Source of the DNA: Sphingobacterium multivorum
Lineage (GTDB): Bacteria > Bacteroidota > Bacteroidia > Sphingobacteriales > Sphingobacteriaceae
Direction: 5' to 3'
Assembly (NCBI RefSeq): GCF_039511225.1
Contig: NZ_CP154261.1
Span: forward strand, 1,116,001-1,180,000
DNA length: 64,000 nt
Shown: positions 16,190 to 24,975 of the stretch, piece by piece
How the letters are laid out: each line of letters opens with the position of its first letter
Numbering within the stretch: the stretch's first letter is position 1
The notes under the pieces: generated by a model
The model's database searches: none
What the model saw: the letters and a program-made list of their open reading frames with translations, nothing else
Told to the model about the DNA's origin: nothing
Translations under genes and position numbers: made by a program

Positions 16190-16987
16190 ATGGATTTTAA
16201 ACAACCTGTTATTAGAGATGTAGAGATCATCCGATATGTTCAGCCATTTCGGGAAGGAGGGTCTTTGCCCGCATTAGTCGATGCCGATGACGGCTTTAGT
16301 TATGTTATAAAATTTAGAGGGGCAGGTCAGGGACGAAAAGCATTGATCGCAGAACTGATCGGTGGAGAGCTAGCAAGATTGCTAAAATTGAGGGTTCCCG
16401 AAATTGTATTTGCGGAGCTGGACGAATCCTTTGGCCGTACAGAACCCGATGAAGAAATTCAGGATCTGCTCAAATTTAGTGTAGGCAAAAACCTGGGACT
16501 TCATTTTCTGAGTGGAGCCATCACATTTGATGCGAATGTTGATGCCATCGGGGCGGAGGAAGCATCGAAAATTGTCTGGTTGGATTCGCTCTTGATGAAT
16601 GTTGACCGTACCGTACGGAATACAAATATGCTGATATGGCATAAAGAACTTTGGTTGATAGATCACGGCGCTTCCTTATATTTCCATCACAGTTGGGATA
16701 ACTGGGAAGAACAATCCCTAAAACCATTTGTTCAGATTAAAGATCACGTACTGCTCAAAAATGCGAGTATGGTGGAGAAAATAGATCAGGAATATCGTTC
16801 CGTTTTTACGGAGGCGGTATTTCGTGGAATATTGGCGGTGGTACCCGATGAATGGCTGGAAGATGCCGAACGTGAGCTCTCTGCGGCCGATGCGCGCGAA
16901 GTGTATGTTTCTTTCCTGAAACAGCGTGTAGCCAATTCATCCATTTTTGTAAAACAAATAGAAGATGCCAGAAAAGACCGTATATGA
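16190..16987 (+). CDS. Short HipA-like kinase
   Basis: A 265-residue protein with a compact HipA-type kinase fold. Visible catalytic elements are the nucleotide-binding Lys41 (YVIKF), the catalytic loop NVDRTVRNTN with Asp139 and Asn144, and the metal-binding Asp158 in IDHGASL. It lacks the N-terminal HipA domain of the 440-residue E. coli toxin and has no HipB-like antitoxin gene. Instead a DUF3037 gene overlaps its 3' end by 23 bp. HipA-like/DUF3037 pairs recur in bacteria, but their target and physiological role are not known to me. It may be a serine/threonine kinase acting on a translation factor or on its partner. Confidence 0.85.
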   Translation: MDFKQPVIRDVEIIRYVQPFREGGSLPALVDADDGFSYVIKFRGAGQGRKALIAELIGGELARLLKLRVPEIVFAELDESFGRTEPDEEIQDLLKFSVGKNLGLHFLSGAITFDANVDAIGAEEASKIVWLDSLLMNVDRTVRNTNMLIWHKELWLIDHGASLYFHHSWDNWEEQSLKPFVQIKDHVLLKNASMVEKIDQEYRSVFTEAVFRGILAVVPDEWLEDAERELSAADAREVYVSFLKQRVANSSIFVKQIEDARKDRI

Positions 16988-17348
16988 GTATGCTGTGGTA
17001 CGTTTGATACCACGAGTGGAGCGAGAGGAATTTATCAATGTAGGCGTAGCTCTTTATTGTCGTAAGTATCGTTTTGCGAAGATGGTTTATCTGGTCAATG
17101 AACAAAAGGTGCGTGCTCTTTGTCCGAATATCGAGTTGGAGTTGATCGAAAATCATCTGTCTTCCTTCCAGCGAATCTGCCACGGCGAAAAAGATGCCGG
17201 TAAACTTGCCGAGTTAGATATCACTGAACGGTTTCGTTGGCTTACAGCGAAGCGAAGTACCCTGATTCAATGCTCGGCATCACACCCCGGATTATGTGAG
17301 GATCCCGAAGCAACATTGAACGAGCTGTTTGAACGCTTGGTTCGCTAA
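16965..17348 (+). CDS. DUF3037 family protein
   Basis: A 127-residue soluble protein with the family pattern YEYAVVRLIPRVEREEFINVGVALYCR at the N-terminus, a Cys-containing middle (LCPNIELELI) and FRWLTAKRSTLIQ, followed by CEDPEATLNELFERLV. It overlaps the HipA-like kinase gene by 23 bp and must be co-translated with it. The function is unknown; it could be a regulator or substrate of the kinase. Confidence 0.88.
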   Translation: MPEKTVYEYAVVRLIPRVEREEFINVGVALYCRKYRFAKMVYLVNEQKVRALCPNIELELIENHLSSFQRICHGEKDAGKLAELDITERFRWLTAKRSTLIQCSASHPGLCEDPEATLNELFERLVR

Positions 17349-17441
17349 GCTAAAAGATATCCTCTGCTCATCAAATGAGCTAAATGATTGGCAAAGGGGC
17401 TAAGTTTTGATAATAAGGCTTAATCTATCAATATTGTATAG

Positions 17442-17449
17442 TATATTTG
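17442..17449 (+). promoter_or_regulatory. Possible -7 element of cysE-cysM
   Basis: TATATTTG is a perfect -7 match 19 bp upstream of the cysE ATG, but no TTG is found 19-21 bp further upstream. The leader would be about 13 nt. Confidence 0.35.
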
Positions 17450-17468
17450 TTTTAATAAACTAGTGAAG

Positions 17469-18278
17469 ATGCATGATTTTTATCAACATATCTATGAACA
17501 GCAATTGGCTGTTCTAGAAATGCCTTCTAACAAGAAGATCTGCGGCTGGGCTATCCGAATTGTGGATGTGCTCTTCCCCGAACGAAATTCTAGCGAGATG
17601 AAATCGGTCGATGATGTGAAGCTCGCTTTTGAACAATTTGAATTGGAGCTTGAGCAGCTCCTGAGCAAATCCAAAGCTTGTCAAAGCTGCAATCACTCGG
17701 AAGTAGCGCACCAGTTTTTTGAACGGATTCCACAACTTTATGAATTGATGTGCTGGGATGCAGATGCATTGATGGATGGCGATCCTGCAGCACAGAATAA
17801 AAGAGAGGTTGTACGTACTTATCCCGGTTTCTTTGCGATCTGTATTTTCCGGATGGCGAACGAACTACATCGCCTGGGTGTTCCTTTGATACCGCGCATA
17901 TTGACAGAACATGCGCATTCCAAAACGGGAATTGATATCCATCCTGGAGCAACAATAGGCCATCATCTGCATATTGACCATGGCACCGGATTGGTTATCG
18001 GTGAAACCTGCACCATCGGTAATTATGTGAAACTTTATCAGGGTGTAACCCTGGGGGCCCTGAGTGTGGATAAGGTGTTTTCCAATGTAAAACGCCACCC
18101 GACAATTGGCGATCATGTTATTATCTACTCTGGAGCCACAATCCTGGGCGGCGAAACACACATCGGCCATCATTCGGTCATTGGCGGGAATGTCTGGTTG
18201 ACAAGTTCTGTCGAGCCTTACACCACCGTATACCATCAGGCTACATCAAAATTTATAGATTCAAAACCAATAATATAG
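17469..18278 (+). CDS. cysE: Serine O-acetyltransferase (EpsC/CysE type)
   Basis: Transfers acetyl from acetyl-CoA to L-serine, making O-acetylserine for cysteine synthesis. About 269 residues; ATG 17469 is preferred over GTG 17463. The N-terminal helical domain is followed by a left-handed beta-helix with hexapeptide repeats (IHPGATIGHHLHIDHG, VIGETCTIGNYVKLYQGVT, GDHVIIYSGATILGG). The catalytic Asp/His lie in GIDIHPGA and HIDHGTG. CysM follows after 5 bp, giving the two final steps of cysteine biosynthesis in one operon. Confidence 0.94.
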   Translation: MHDFYQHIYEQQLAVLEMPSNKKICGWAIRIVDVLFPERNSSEMKSVDDVKLAFEQFELELEQLLSKSKACQSCNHSEVAHQFFERIPQLYELMCWDADALMDGDPAAQNKREVVRTYPGFFAICIFRMANELHRLGVPLIPRILTEHAHSKTGIDIHPGATIGHHLHIDHGTGLVIGETCTIGNYVKLYQGVTLGALSVDKVFSNVKRHPTIGDHVIIYSGATILGGETHIGHHSVIGGNVWLTSSVEPYTTVYHQATSKFIDSKPII

Positions 18279-18283
18279 ATACC

Positions 18284-19156
18284 ATGGGAAATATCATAGA
18301 TACCATAGGAAATACACCCTTAGTCGAGATTACACAATTTCATACAAATCCCAAGGTGCGGATCTTTGCAAAAATGGAAGGTAATAATCCTGCGGGCTCG
18401 GTGAAAGATCGTGCAGCACTCAATATGATCCGTTCGGCGATGGAGCGGGGCGATATTACAAAAGATAGTAAATTGATCGAGGCAACGAGCGGTAATACGG
18501 GGATCGCACTTGCTATGATCGCCGGTATATATGGACTTAACCTCGAGCTTGTGATGCCAGCTTCTTCAACGCGGGAGCGAACGCTTACGATGGAGGCTTA
18601 CGGGGCGAAAGTTACTTTATTGGAATCCATGGAAATATGTCGCGATTATGCAGAAGAAAAGGCCGAAAAAGAAGGCTATTTTATATTGAATCAATTTGCA
18701 AATCCAGATAACTACGAAGCACATATCAAAACAACGGGACCTGAAATCTGGCGTGATACTGCGGGGAAGATTACACATTTTGTAAGCGCCATGGGAACTA
18801 CGGGGACAATTATGGGAAATTCCATCTATTTGAAGGAAAAAAATGCAGCCATTCAGATCGTAGGCTGTCAGCCCACTCCTGAATCTTCCATACCAGGCAT
18901 ACGGCGTTGGCCCGAAGCCTATCTGCCTAAGATTTTTGATCCAAGCAGGGTAGATCGCGTTATCGATATATCCCAACAGGAGGCAACAGCGCTTGCCCGG
19001 GAACTTGTTAAGCGTGAAGGGGTTTTTGCAGGAATGAGCACCGGTGGAGCTTTTGCAGGAGCACTTAAAATTGCAAATGAAATCGACGAAGGCCTTATTG
19101 TATTTATTGCCTGTGACCGAGGTGACCGCTATTTGAGTTCAGACCTTTTTGGCTAA
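18284..19156 (+). CDS. cysM: Cysteine synthase B (O-acetylserine sulfhydrylase)
   Basis: A 290-residue PLP enzyme that turns O-acetylserine and sulfide (or thiosulfate) into cysteine. The Schiff-base Lys41 lies in NNPAGSVKDRAA, the substrate loop is TSGNTG, and the phosphate-binding Gly/Thr loop is GTTGTIMG. The short length and the lack of a longer C-terminal part favour CysM over CysK. It is co-transcribed with cysE, and a strong terminator follows at 19177-19224. Confidence 0.93.
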   Translation: MGNIIDTIGNTPLVEITQFHTNPKVRIFAKMEGNNPAGSVKDRAALNMIRSAMERGDITKDSKLIEATSGNTGIALAMIAGIYGLNLELVMPASSTRERTLTMEAYGAKVTLLESMEICRDYAEEKAEKEGYFILNQFANPDNYEAHIKTTGPEIWRDTAGKITHFVSAMGTTGTIMGNSIYLKEKNAAIQIVGCQPTPESSIPGIRRWPEAYLPKIFDPSRVDRVIDISQQEATALARELVKREGVFAGMSTGGAFAGALKIANEIDEGLIVFIACDRGDRYLSSDLFG

Positions 19157-19176
19157 GAACCCATACGAACAATACC

Positions 19177-19224
19177 AAGCCCACTATGGATCTTTGCTGA
19201 TTTTTAGCAATCTTTAGTGGGCTT
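19177..19224. terminator. Terminator of cysE-cysM, possibly bidirectional
   Basis: The 10-bp perfect stem AAGCCCACTA (19177-19186) / TAGTGGGCTT (19215-19224) has a 28-nt loop and a short T-run. It lies 21 bp after the cysM stop and 9 bp before the end of the convergent VOC gene. Confidence 0.75.
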
Positions 19225-19232
19225 TTCGCTAT

Positions 19233-19592
19233 TTAAGCATCGGCGCCAAAGGTGAGTAGATTGTTGTCGGGATCTAAAATCGAAAACTCCCGCTGACCCC
19301 AGGGCTTAATCTCAAGTTTGCCATTGGGGTGAATCTCAACGTGATTTTCTTGAAAAGACTGATACAGACAATCAATGTCGTCTGTGCGTATATAAACCAT
19401 ACCATAATTTTCTTCTGGTGGAAGTTCTTGGAATTCAAAAAAATGAATTTCAATATGGTCTTTTTTTAGCATCAGGTAACCTTCGTAATCGACTGCTCCA
19501 CATAATGAAAATCCAAGTTTATGTAGATAAAAATCTTTTGTGATGGTTTTGTTGCGCATGGGCAGTTTGGGATGAATGGCTGTCAGTGTCAT
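19233..19592 (-). CDS. VOC-family (bleomycin-resistance-like) protein
   Basis: A 119-residue protein of the vicinal-oxygen-chelate fold with paired beta-alpha-beta-beta-beta units: PKLPMRNKTITKDFYLHKLGF, IEIHFFEFQELPPE, then MVYIRTDDIDCLYQSF and EFSILDPDNNLLTFG. Metal-ligand positions are partly visible (His at IEIHFF). Proteins of this size bind small toxic or hydrophobic compounds as dimers; no substrate can be named. Single gene convergent with cysM. Confidence 0.87.
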   Translation of the reverse strand: MTLTAIHPKLPMRNKTITKDFYLHKLGFSLCGAVDYEGYLMLKKDHIEIHFFEFQELPPEENYGMVYIRTDDIDCLYQSFQENHVEIHPNGKLEIKPWGQREFSILDPDNNLLTFGADA

Positions 19593-19834
19593 CGGTATAT
19601 AATTATTAAGTCAAGTTTAATTCCTATGAATAACCTCGTTGAAATATAATCATTTATCGTAATACTTTAATGTTCTAATGGGAAGGATTCTTTCATTTTA
19701 ATAGCGTATCCTTTAATTATTTTGGTTAAAATGTAGTTGTCTGTTATAACCAATTGTTATGACTTATTTGTAATTGTGTCTTTTAAAATAATTGAGAGTT
19801 ATTCAATTTTGTGCCAAATCAATGCATCATTGTC

Positions 19835-20809
19835 ATGGACAAAAAAATAAATACGACAATTCGTTATAAGCAGCTGCTCAATCATAAAGTCTCCGTTCGG
19901 GAAATCATTTTTATACTCTTATTTGTATTATGTCTTACCCCATTTGTGTCGGCCCCTCTTGCCTTACTTTTGGGTATTATTGTAGCGCAATGGATTGGCC
20001 ATCCCTTTCTGGCAGTCAATCACAGGGCAACACAGATTTTGTTACAGATTTCTGTGGTTGGACTTGGATTTGGAATGAATATCGATACAGCTATCCAAAC
20101 GGGTAAGCAGGGGTTTGTGTTAACCGTTATTTCTATTCTCGGAACATTATCATTGGGCTATCTATTGGGTAGGTTACTCAAATTGGAAAAGGTGACCGCT
20201 TATTTGATTTCTGTTGGCACTGCCATTTGTGGAGGAAGCGCCATTGCTGCGGTTTCACCGACGATAAAAGCCAATGAAAAGCAAGTAAGTGTGGCGTTAG
20301 GGACCATATTTGTACTAAATGCCATTGCTTTATTTGTATTTCCTGTCGTCGGTCATTTGCTTGATCTCAGCCAGACGCAATTTGGTTTATGGTGTGCGGT
20401 TGCCATACAGGATACCAGTTCTGTCGTTGGTGCGGCAAGTAAGTACGGTAATGAAGCACTACAGGTTGCGACAACCGTAAAATTGACCAGAGCTTTATGG
20501 ATCATTCCAATTGCCTGTTTAAGTGCTGTAGCATTCAAAACCAAAGGGACAAGAATTAAAATACCGTATTTTATTGGCCTATTTGTATTGGCGGTTATCT
20601 TAACAAGTTATATCCCTTTTTTTCAGTATATAGGAGGCTATGTCGTTTCTATTTCAAAGATGGGGCTTACCTTAACGTTGTTTTTAATTGGAGCAAGTTT
20701 GTCGAGGGAGGTCTTGTTGGCAGTAGGTTTTAAAGCAATACTACAGGGGGTAGTGCTGTGGTTGGGATTATCAATACCAGTACTCATCTATATCTATTTT
20801 TGTCTCTAG
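19835..20809 (+). CDS. YeiH-family putative sulfate exporter
   Basis: A 324-residue membrane protein with about ten helices. ATG 19835 is preferred over an upstream GTG. The family hallmarks are GLGFGMNIDTAIQTGKQGF, LISVGTAICGGSAIAAVSPTIKA and QDTSSVVGAASKYG. Members of UPF0324/YeiH are predicted anion (sulfate/sulfonate) exporters. Its position near the cysteine genes fits a sulfur theme but is not proof. Its 3' end overlaps the convergent acetyltransferase gene by 4 bp. Confidence 0.9.
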   Translation: MDKKINTTIRYKQLLNHKVSVREIIFILLFVLCLTPFVSAPLALLLGIIVAQWIGHPFLAVNHRATQILLQISVVGLGFGMNIDTAIQTGKQGFVLTVISILGTLSLGYLLGRLLKLEKVTAYLISVGTAICGGSAIAAVSPTIKANEKQVSVALGTIFVLNAIALFVFPVVGHLLDLSQTQFGLWCAVAIQDTSSVVGAASKYGNEALQVATTVKLTRALWIIPIACLSAVAFKTKGTRIKIPYFIGLFVLAVILTSYIPFFQYIGGYVVSISKMGLTLTLFLIGASLSREVLLAVGFKAILQGVVLWLGLSIPVLIYIYFCL

Positions 20810-21270
20810 GGATTTAACGTATACCGCAGCATAATCATATCTTTCAACAACTGGCCATTTTCATAAATAGGCAGCTCATAATTTTCAATGAAAAAATCTT
20901 TACGGACGGCGTATTTAACAAAGCCATTTCGTTCATAAAAACGAATTTGAGCCAAACCACAATCTGCGGTACCCACAATCAGGTTCGGATATTGCCGGTA
21001 ATTCTCCTTGATAAAATCAAGCAGTTGACTTCCGAGCCCCATACCTTGAAACTCGGGTGATACGGCGATGTTTTTAATTTCTAATGTCTCTGTATTGACC
21101 GGATACAAACAGAAAACAGCGATCGGTTTTACCGTTTCATAGACAACATAAACTAGCGATTCATAGAGGTATTTGTCAATTGCATGAATGGTTTCGTCTG
21201 CCAAAAGCAACAAATCATAAGGATATTCCTTATGATTTGTAACAAGTTTTATTTGAAAGCTATTGCGCAT
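20806..21270 (-). CDS. GNAT-family N-acetyltransferase
   Basis: A 154-residue protein with the GNAT fold. The acetyl-CoA pyrophosphate loop QGMGLGSQLLDF (about residues 75-86) follows the strand LEIKNIAVSPEF, and IRFYERNGF near residue 120 is the usual C-terminal motif. The substrate is unknown. Tail-to-tail with the YeiH gene (4-bp overlap). Confidence 0.9.
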   Translation of the reverse strand: MRNSFQIKLVTNHKEYPYDLLLLADETIHAIDKYLYESLVYVVYETVKPIAVFCLYPVNTETLEIKNIAVSPEFQGMGLGSQLLDFIKENYRQYPNLIVGTADCGLAQIRFYERNGFVKYAVRKDFFIENYELPIYENGQLLKDMIMLRYTLNP

Positions 21271-21310
21271 GTATAAGAATTCGCTAATGGCCTATAGTCT
21301 AAGATTGGAA

Positions 21311-21769
21311 TTAATTGAAATGATATAAGAAGATCACATCACCCACGTACGCCGGTTTTGCACTGTCTTTGATTTTCAATGTAGCTTCGATGGTAACTTT
21401 GACAACCCCTCTCAAATTGACAACCGATTTTACTTGTGTATGGAGCTGTACAGCATTGTCAACCAAAACAGGTTGTGCAAAACGTAGGTTTTCAATCCCA
21501 TAATTGATTTCCATTTTGACATTTCTTACTTCAGCAATTTGTTTCCATAAATAAGGAATAAGGGACAAGGTCAGATAGCCATGAGCAATAGTCGATTTGA
21601 AAGGACTATCAGTTTTGGCCTTTTCACTATCTAAATGAATCCATTGGTGGTCAAGGGTTGCATCCGCAAATTGATTAATTTGTTTTTGATCAATAACATG
21701 CCATTGGGATTCGCCTAATGATTTTCCTTCAAAGGCTTTGTACTCTTCATAATTGTTAATTATTGTCAT
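21311..21769 (-). CDS. MaoC-like hot-dog dehydratase
   Basis: A 152-residue single hot-dog domain of the MaoC/NodN type. The hydratase motif is visible: FADATLDHQWIHLD (catalytic Asp/His), followed by STIAHGYLTLSLIPYLW. Such enzymes hydrate enoyl-CoA/ACP thioesters to (R)-3-hydroxyacyl derivatives. No fatty-acid operon surrounds it, so the substrate is uncertain. Confidence 0.9.
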   Translation of the reverse strand: MTIINNYEEYKAFEGKSLGESQWHVIDQKQINQFADATLDHQWIHLDSEKAKTDSPFKSTIAHGYLTLSLIPYLWKQIAEVRNVKMEINYGIENLRFAQPVLVDNAVQLHTQVKSVVNLRGVVKVTIEATLKIKDSAKPAYVGDVIFLYHFN

Positions 21770-21927
21770 ATGTAATCTTTTTATCGCGTTTTGTTGGTAT
21801 CGTTCTCCGCTTTCTATGAAGAAGGGGGAGACGAATTAGTGGCTAAATATAACTATACTTTTAAGAATCCTAAGCATATCCTTTATTTAAAAGATGATCG
21901 CATGAAAAGACAAGCTAAGCTCAGTCG

Positions 21928-22371
21928 TCATTCATGCGATTGCCCGAGCTGTGTCGTTGCATAGGTGTTTTCAACGTAGGATCTGAAATTTTCGAGAATG
22001 GCCTTCCATCCATCACGTTGCAAATCAATAGGATTTTCCGTTTCTGCATCAAAAATTATCGTGATATCCGTAGCAGACTTTTTTGCATTGAAGTTGATTT
22101 CAACATGACGACCATCAGGCATAACATAGGCTATTTTTTTAAAGGGTTCAAGCGCGGTATAGCTGCCTTCAAAATCAAAGCCCATAGATCCATCTTTTGC
22201 CTCCATTCGGTTTTTGAACTTTCCGCCAATACGTAAGTCATTGATCGAACTTGTACAGTGCCAGTCATCTGAAGCATGATTCCATTGCATGATATCCTCG
22301 GCCGAGTTATAGGCATTCCAGATCGTTTCTACGCGTACGTTGATATGGGTTTCAATCTTTATCCGTTCCAT
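21928..22371 (-). CDS. SRPBCC/AHSA1-like protein
   Basis: A 147-residue START-like (AHSA1) domain: the N-terminal strand IKIETHINVRVETIWNAYN, then WNHASDDWHC, GGKFKNRMEAKDG, FDFEGSYTALEPFKKIAYVM, and the C-terminal helix QRDGWKAILENFRSYVE. The fold makes a deep hydrophobic cavity for lipids or aromatic compounds. No enzyme residues are evident. Monocistronic. Confidence 0.9.
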   Translation of the reverse strand: MERIKIETHINVRVETIWNAYNSAEDIMQWNHASDDWHCTSSINDLRIGGKFKNRMEAKDGSMGFDFEGSYTALEPFKKIAYVMPDGRHVEINFNAKKSATDITIIFDAETENPIDLQRDGWKAILENFRSYVENTYATTQLGQSHE

Positions 22372-22550
22372 ATAATGTTATGATGTTTTCTAAGTTAATA
22401 ACAGGAAAATTTGTGTTTTGTTATATCTATTGCCAGATAATTATCAATATATAATAAAAAGTGTAAAGTTGAAACTTATTTTAACTCAACCAAATGGTTT
22501 TGATGGAGTTTTGTTAACTTTAAGCTATTTAATACTTAAATCCGATTTAT

Positions 22551-23357
22551 ATGTCTTCCAAATTGCTTGTTATCTTCTTTTTTCTGTTTTCACCGAGTTT
22601 AATGTTTGCGCAGCAGTATAAAACGACAACCGACATTGCCTATTGTAAACCAGATGAACCAGATTCTTATAAGAAAGAACGTTGTAAATTGGATATCTAT
22701 ATCCCGACTGATCGTAAAAATTTTGCTACCATCGTATGGTTTCATGGCGGCGGACTAGAGGAGGCAAATAAATTTATTCCACTTGAACTTAAAGAAAAAG
22801 GTGTAGCGGTTATAGCAGTCAATTATAGGCTAAGCCCCAGAGCGAAAGCGCCGAGCTATATCGAAGATGCTGCTGAGGCTGTTGCATGGACATTTTCACA
22901 TATTGCAAACTATGGCGGAGATCCCTCAAAAATTTATGTGTCGGGACATTCAGCAGGCGGATATTTGGCTTTAATGGTTGGTTTGGATAAGCATTACCTG
23001 CAAAAATTTGGTGTTGATGCAAATAATATAAAAGGGCTGGCACCGATTAGTGGGCAAACAAATACGCATTACACGATTAAAAAGGAACGTGGGCAATCCA
23101 TGGTGATCCCCCAGATTGATCATTTTGCACCGCTTTCGTTCGCACGGAAAGATGCACCGCCAATTCTCCTGATCACTGGGGATCAACAATTGGAAATGGC
23201 GGCACGGTTTGAAGAAAACGCCCATTTGGCAGCGGTCTTAAAACAGGTAGGGCATACCAGAACCTCGTTGTATCAGCTACAGGGGTTTGATCATGGGGGA
23301 GTGTATGCGCCTGGTTGCCTGTTGATACTGAACTGGATCAAAGGACTCGAAAAGTAG
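22551..23357 (+). CDS. Secreted alpha/beta hydrolase (carboxylesterase-like)
   Basis: A 268-residue protein with a signal peptide (1-20, ending LMFAQ). It has the oxyanion motif HGGG (His65 onward), nucleophile elbow GHSAGG with Ser134, a likely acid Asp in LLITGDQQ and catalytic His in GFDHGG. This is the HSL/BD-FAE-type arrangement, so it should cleave an ester in the periplasm or outside the cell. There is no partner gene to show the substrate. Confidence 0.9.
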   Translation: MSSKLLVIFFFLFSPSLMFAQQYKTTTDIAYCKPDEPDSYKKERCKLDIYIPTDRKNFATIVWFHGGGLEEANKFIPLELKEKGVAVIAVNYRLSPRAKAPSYIEDAAEAVAWTFSHIANYGGDPSKIYVSGHSAGGYLALMVGLDKHYLQKFGVDANNIKGLAPISGQTNTHYTIKKERGQSMVIPQIDHFAPLSFARKDAPPILLITGDQQLEMAARFEENAHLAAVLKQVGHTRTSLYQLQGFDHGGVYAPGCLLILNWIKGLEK

Positions 23358-23502
23358 TTTTTATGCGGCCAGGCCGAGAATCGGAAATACAGCAAATCAA
23401 AATATTATAAATAAAATAAAAAATATTACAATTGTACATTCGAAAATTCTACCGAAATTTACCTCCAAAGTAGCACATCTCTACTTTTCAAATTAATCCG
23501 TT

Positions 23503-23907
23503 ATGTGGGCAAAACGTAATATCGTATTTATAATCTGTATGCTGGGGCTTTTCTTAGCACCGTATAGGTTATTTGCCTGCCACGAACCGTCCGAAAAGCC
23601 AAAACAGGAAGAAAAATCATGTTGCCTTGATGAAAGACAACAGGTAAAGGACGTCGAAACAGCAGATTGTTGTAAAGATGAAAGAGCTGAATCACCAAAA
23701 TCAGATCATCATGCGGATGACTGTGGTAAACATTGTGGCGAAAAATCATGCCGTACCTCTCTGCAATGTAATCCTATTGTTTCAGTGATCGAAGCTCAGC
23801 TTATTTTACCCTTATATGCTGATGCATCAAGCGCTTATGCGCGCTATAAACAGCCTTATTGCGCTGATGCCTATTTTTCCATTTGGCAACCTCCTCAGAT
23901 CGCCTAG
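23503..23907 (+). CDS. Exported Cys/His-rich putative metal-binding protein
   Basis: A 134-residue protein with a signal peptide (about 1-24) and a central segment with many Cys and His (CCLDE, DCCKDE, SDHHADDCGKHCGEKSC). The C-terminal YFSIWQPPQIA resembles tails of small exported proteins encoded next to metal-efflux operons of Bacteroidota (pattern memory, not a search). It lies 166 bp upstream of the copper operon in the same direction. Inference: a periplasmic copper buffer or sensor. Confidence 0.7.
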   Translation: MWAKRNIVFIICMLGLFLAPYRLFACHEPSEKPKQEEKSCCLDERQQVKDVETADCCKDERAESPKSDHHADDCGKHCGEKSCRTSLQCNPIVSVIEAQLILPLYADASSAYARYKQPYCADAYFSIWQPPQIA

Positions 23908-24073
23908 TGTTAGACTGATAGCCCATGCTATGTCTTTTTGGATCGGTTTCTCTATCCAAAGCCCCGTTTTATTTTAGCTTATGAAAATCCCTTTGGATCT
24001 ATCGGATTCAATACGCAAATACAGTAAATCGCTGTAGAAGGGTTTTTCGTCGGTATTCTTTTATATACTACAT

Positions 24074-24964
24074 ATGATAATCATGAGATTAATGTCATTA
24101 CTTGGTTTGGTAATCCCTGTATTACTATCCACCCAACATACACATGCACAAATTAAAAATGCAAAGACAGCGACTGTAAAGATTTTTGGAAATACACCGG
24201 CTGTTAAAACGATCATTGAAAAAGAAGGTCGGGACGGACAATTTGCGAAAGTTGACTGGAATCAGGCAACCAAACTGGCGGTTGTTACCTACGACTCGTC
24301 AAAAACAAGCGCGGATGAGGTTCTTAAGCGCATTGCATTGGCAGGGTTCGACAATGAAAAATTTCTGGCTCCAGATGATGCTTATGTTCAATTGGCAAAA
24401 GCTGAACAATATGAACGAGTCCTAAAACCAGCATTAAAAAATGATACTGAACAGCAGGTCGATCATACGAACCATCGTCAGGGCGTACAAACAACAATTC
24501 AGCCTTCGGTGAACTCAAAAGCAGCGGATGAAAAGACCGCATTTGCACTCTTGGCAAGTTCTTACTTTGCGCTAAAGGATGCATTGGTGAAGACAGATGC
24601 GGTGGCGGCAGCAGCTCATGCCGAGGCATTTCAAGCAGCAGTCAAAGCTGTCGATATGAATAAACTTAGCCACGATGAACATACGGTATGGATGAAGGTG
24701 ATGAATAAGCTGGCAAGCGATGCGACAGGTATAACTAAAAATAAAGATGTTGCTAAGCAACGTGTGGCTTTTGCATCTCTTTCAAATGCGTTGTATGAGC
24801 TGCTGAAGGTGAGTAAAGTGGACGGACCTATTTATTATCAGCATTGCCCTATGTTTAGTGAAGGCAAGGGAGCGCATTGGCTAAGTAAGGAGAATGCCGT
24901 GAAAAACCCATTCTTTGGAGCGCAAATGATTAGTTGTGGAAGTACAGTAGAAACGTTAAACTAA
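24074..24964 (+). CDS. Periplasmic HMA-like plus DUF3347 protein
   Basis: A 296-residue exported protein; the signal ends THAQ, and an in-frame ATG at 24083 is an alternative start. The N-terminal part (about 28-105) has the beta-alpha-beta pattern of heavy-metal-associated domains (ATVKIFGNTPAVKTII, then GFDNEKFLA) but lacks the CxxC metal site. The C-terminal DUF3347 domain (about 150-296) ends with IYYQHCPMF, GKGAHWLS and the MISCGSTVETLN tail, whose Cys, His and Met probably bind copper. First gene of a five-gene run with 4-12 bp gaps. Confidence 0.88.
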   Translation: MIIMRLMSLLGLVIPVLLSTQHTHAQIKNAKTATVKIFGNTPAVKTIIEKEGRDGQFAKVDWNQATKLAVVTYDSSKTSADEVLKRIALAGFDNEKFLAPDDAYVQLAKAEQYERVLKPALKNDTEQQVDHTNHRQGVQTTIQPSVNSKAADEKTAFALLASSYFALKDALVKTDAVAAAAHAEAFQAAVKAVDMNKLSHDEHTVWMKVMNKLASDATGITKNKDVAKQRVAFASLSNALYELLKVSKVDGPIYYQHCPMFSEGKGAHWLSKENAVKNPFFGAQMISCGSTVETLN

Positions 24965-24975
24965 TCGCCTGTGTT

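Noticed and set aside
17463..20809. A sulfur-responsive riboswitch or shared regulon joining cysE-cysM and the YeiH gene.
   Set aside because: The leaders are short (about 13 nt for cysE) and show no conserved RNA structure; only functional similarity links the genes.
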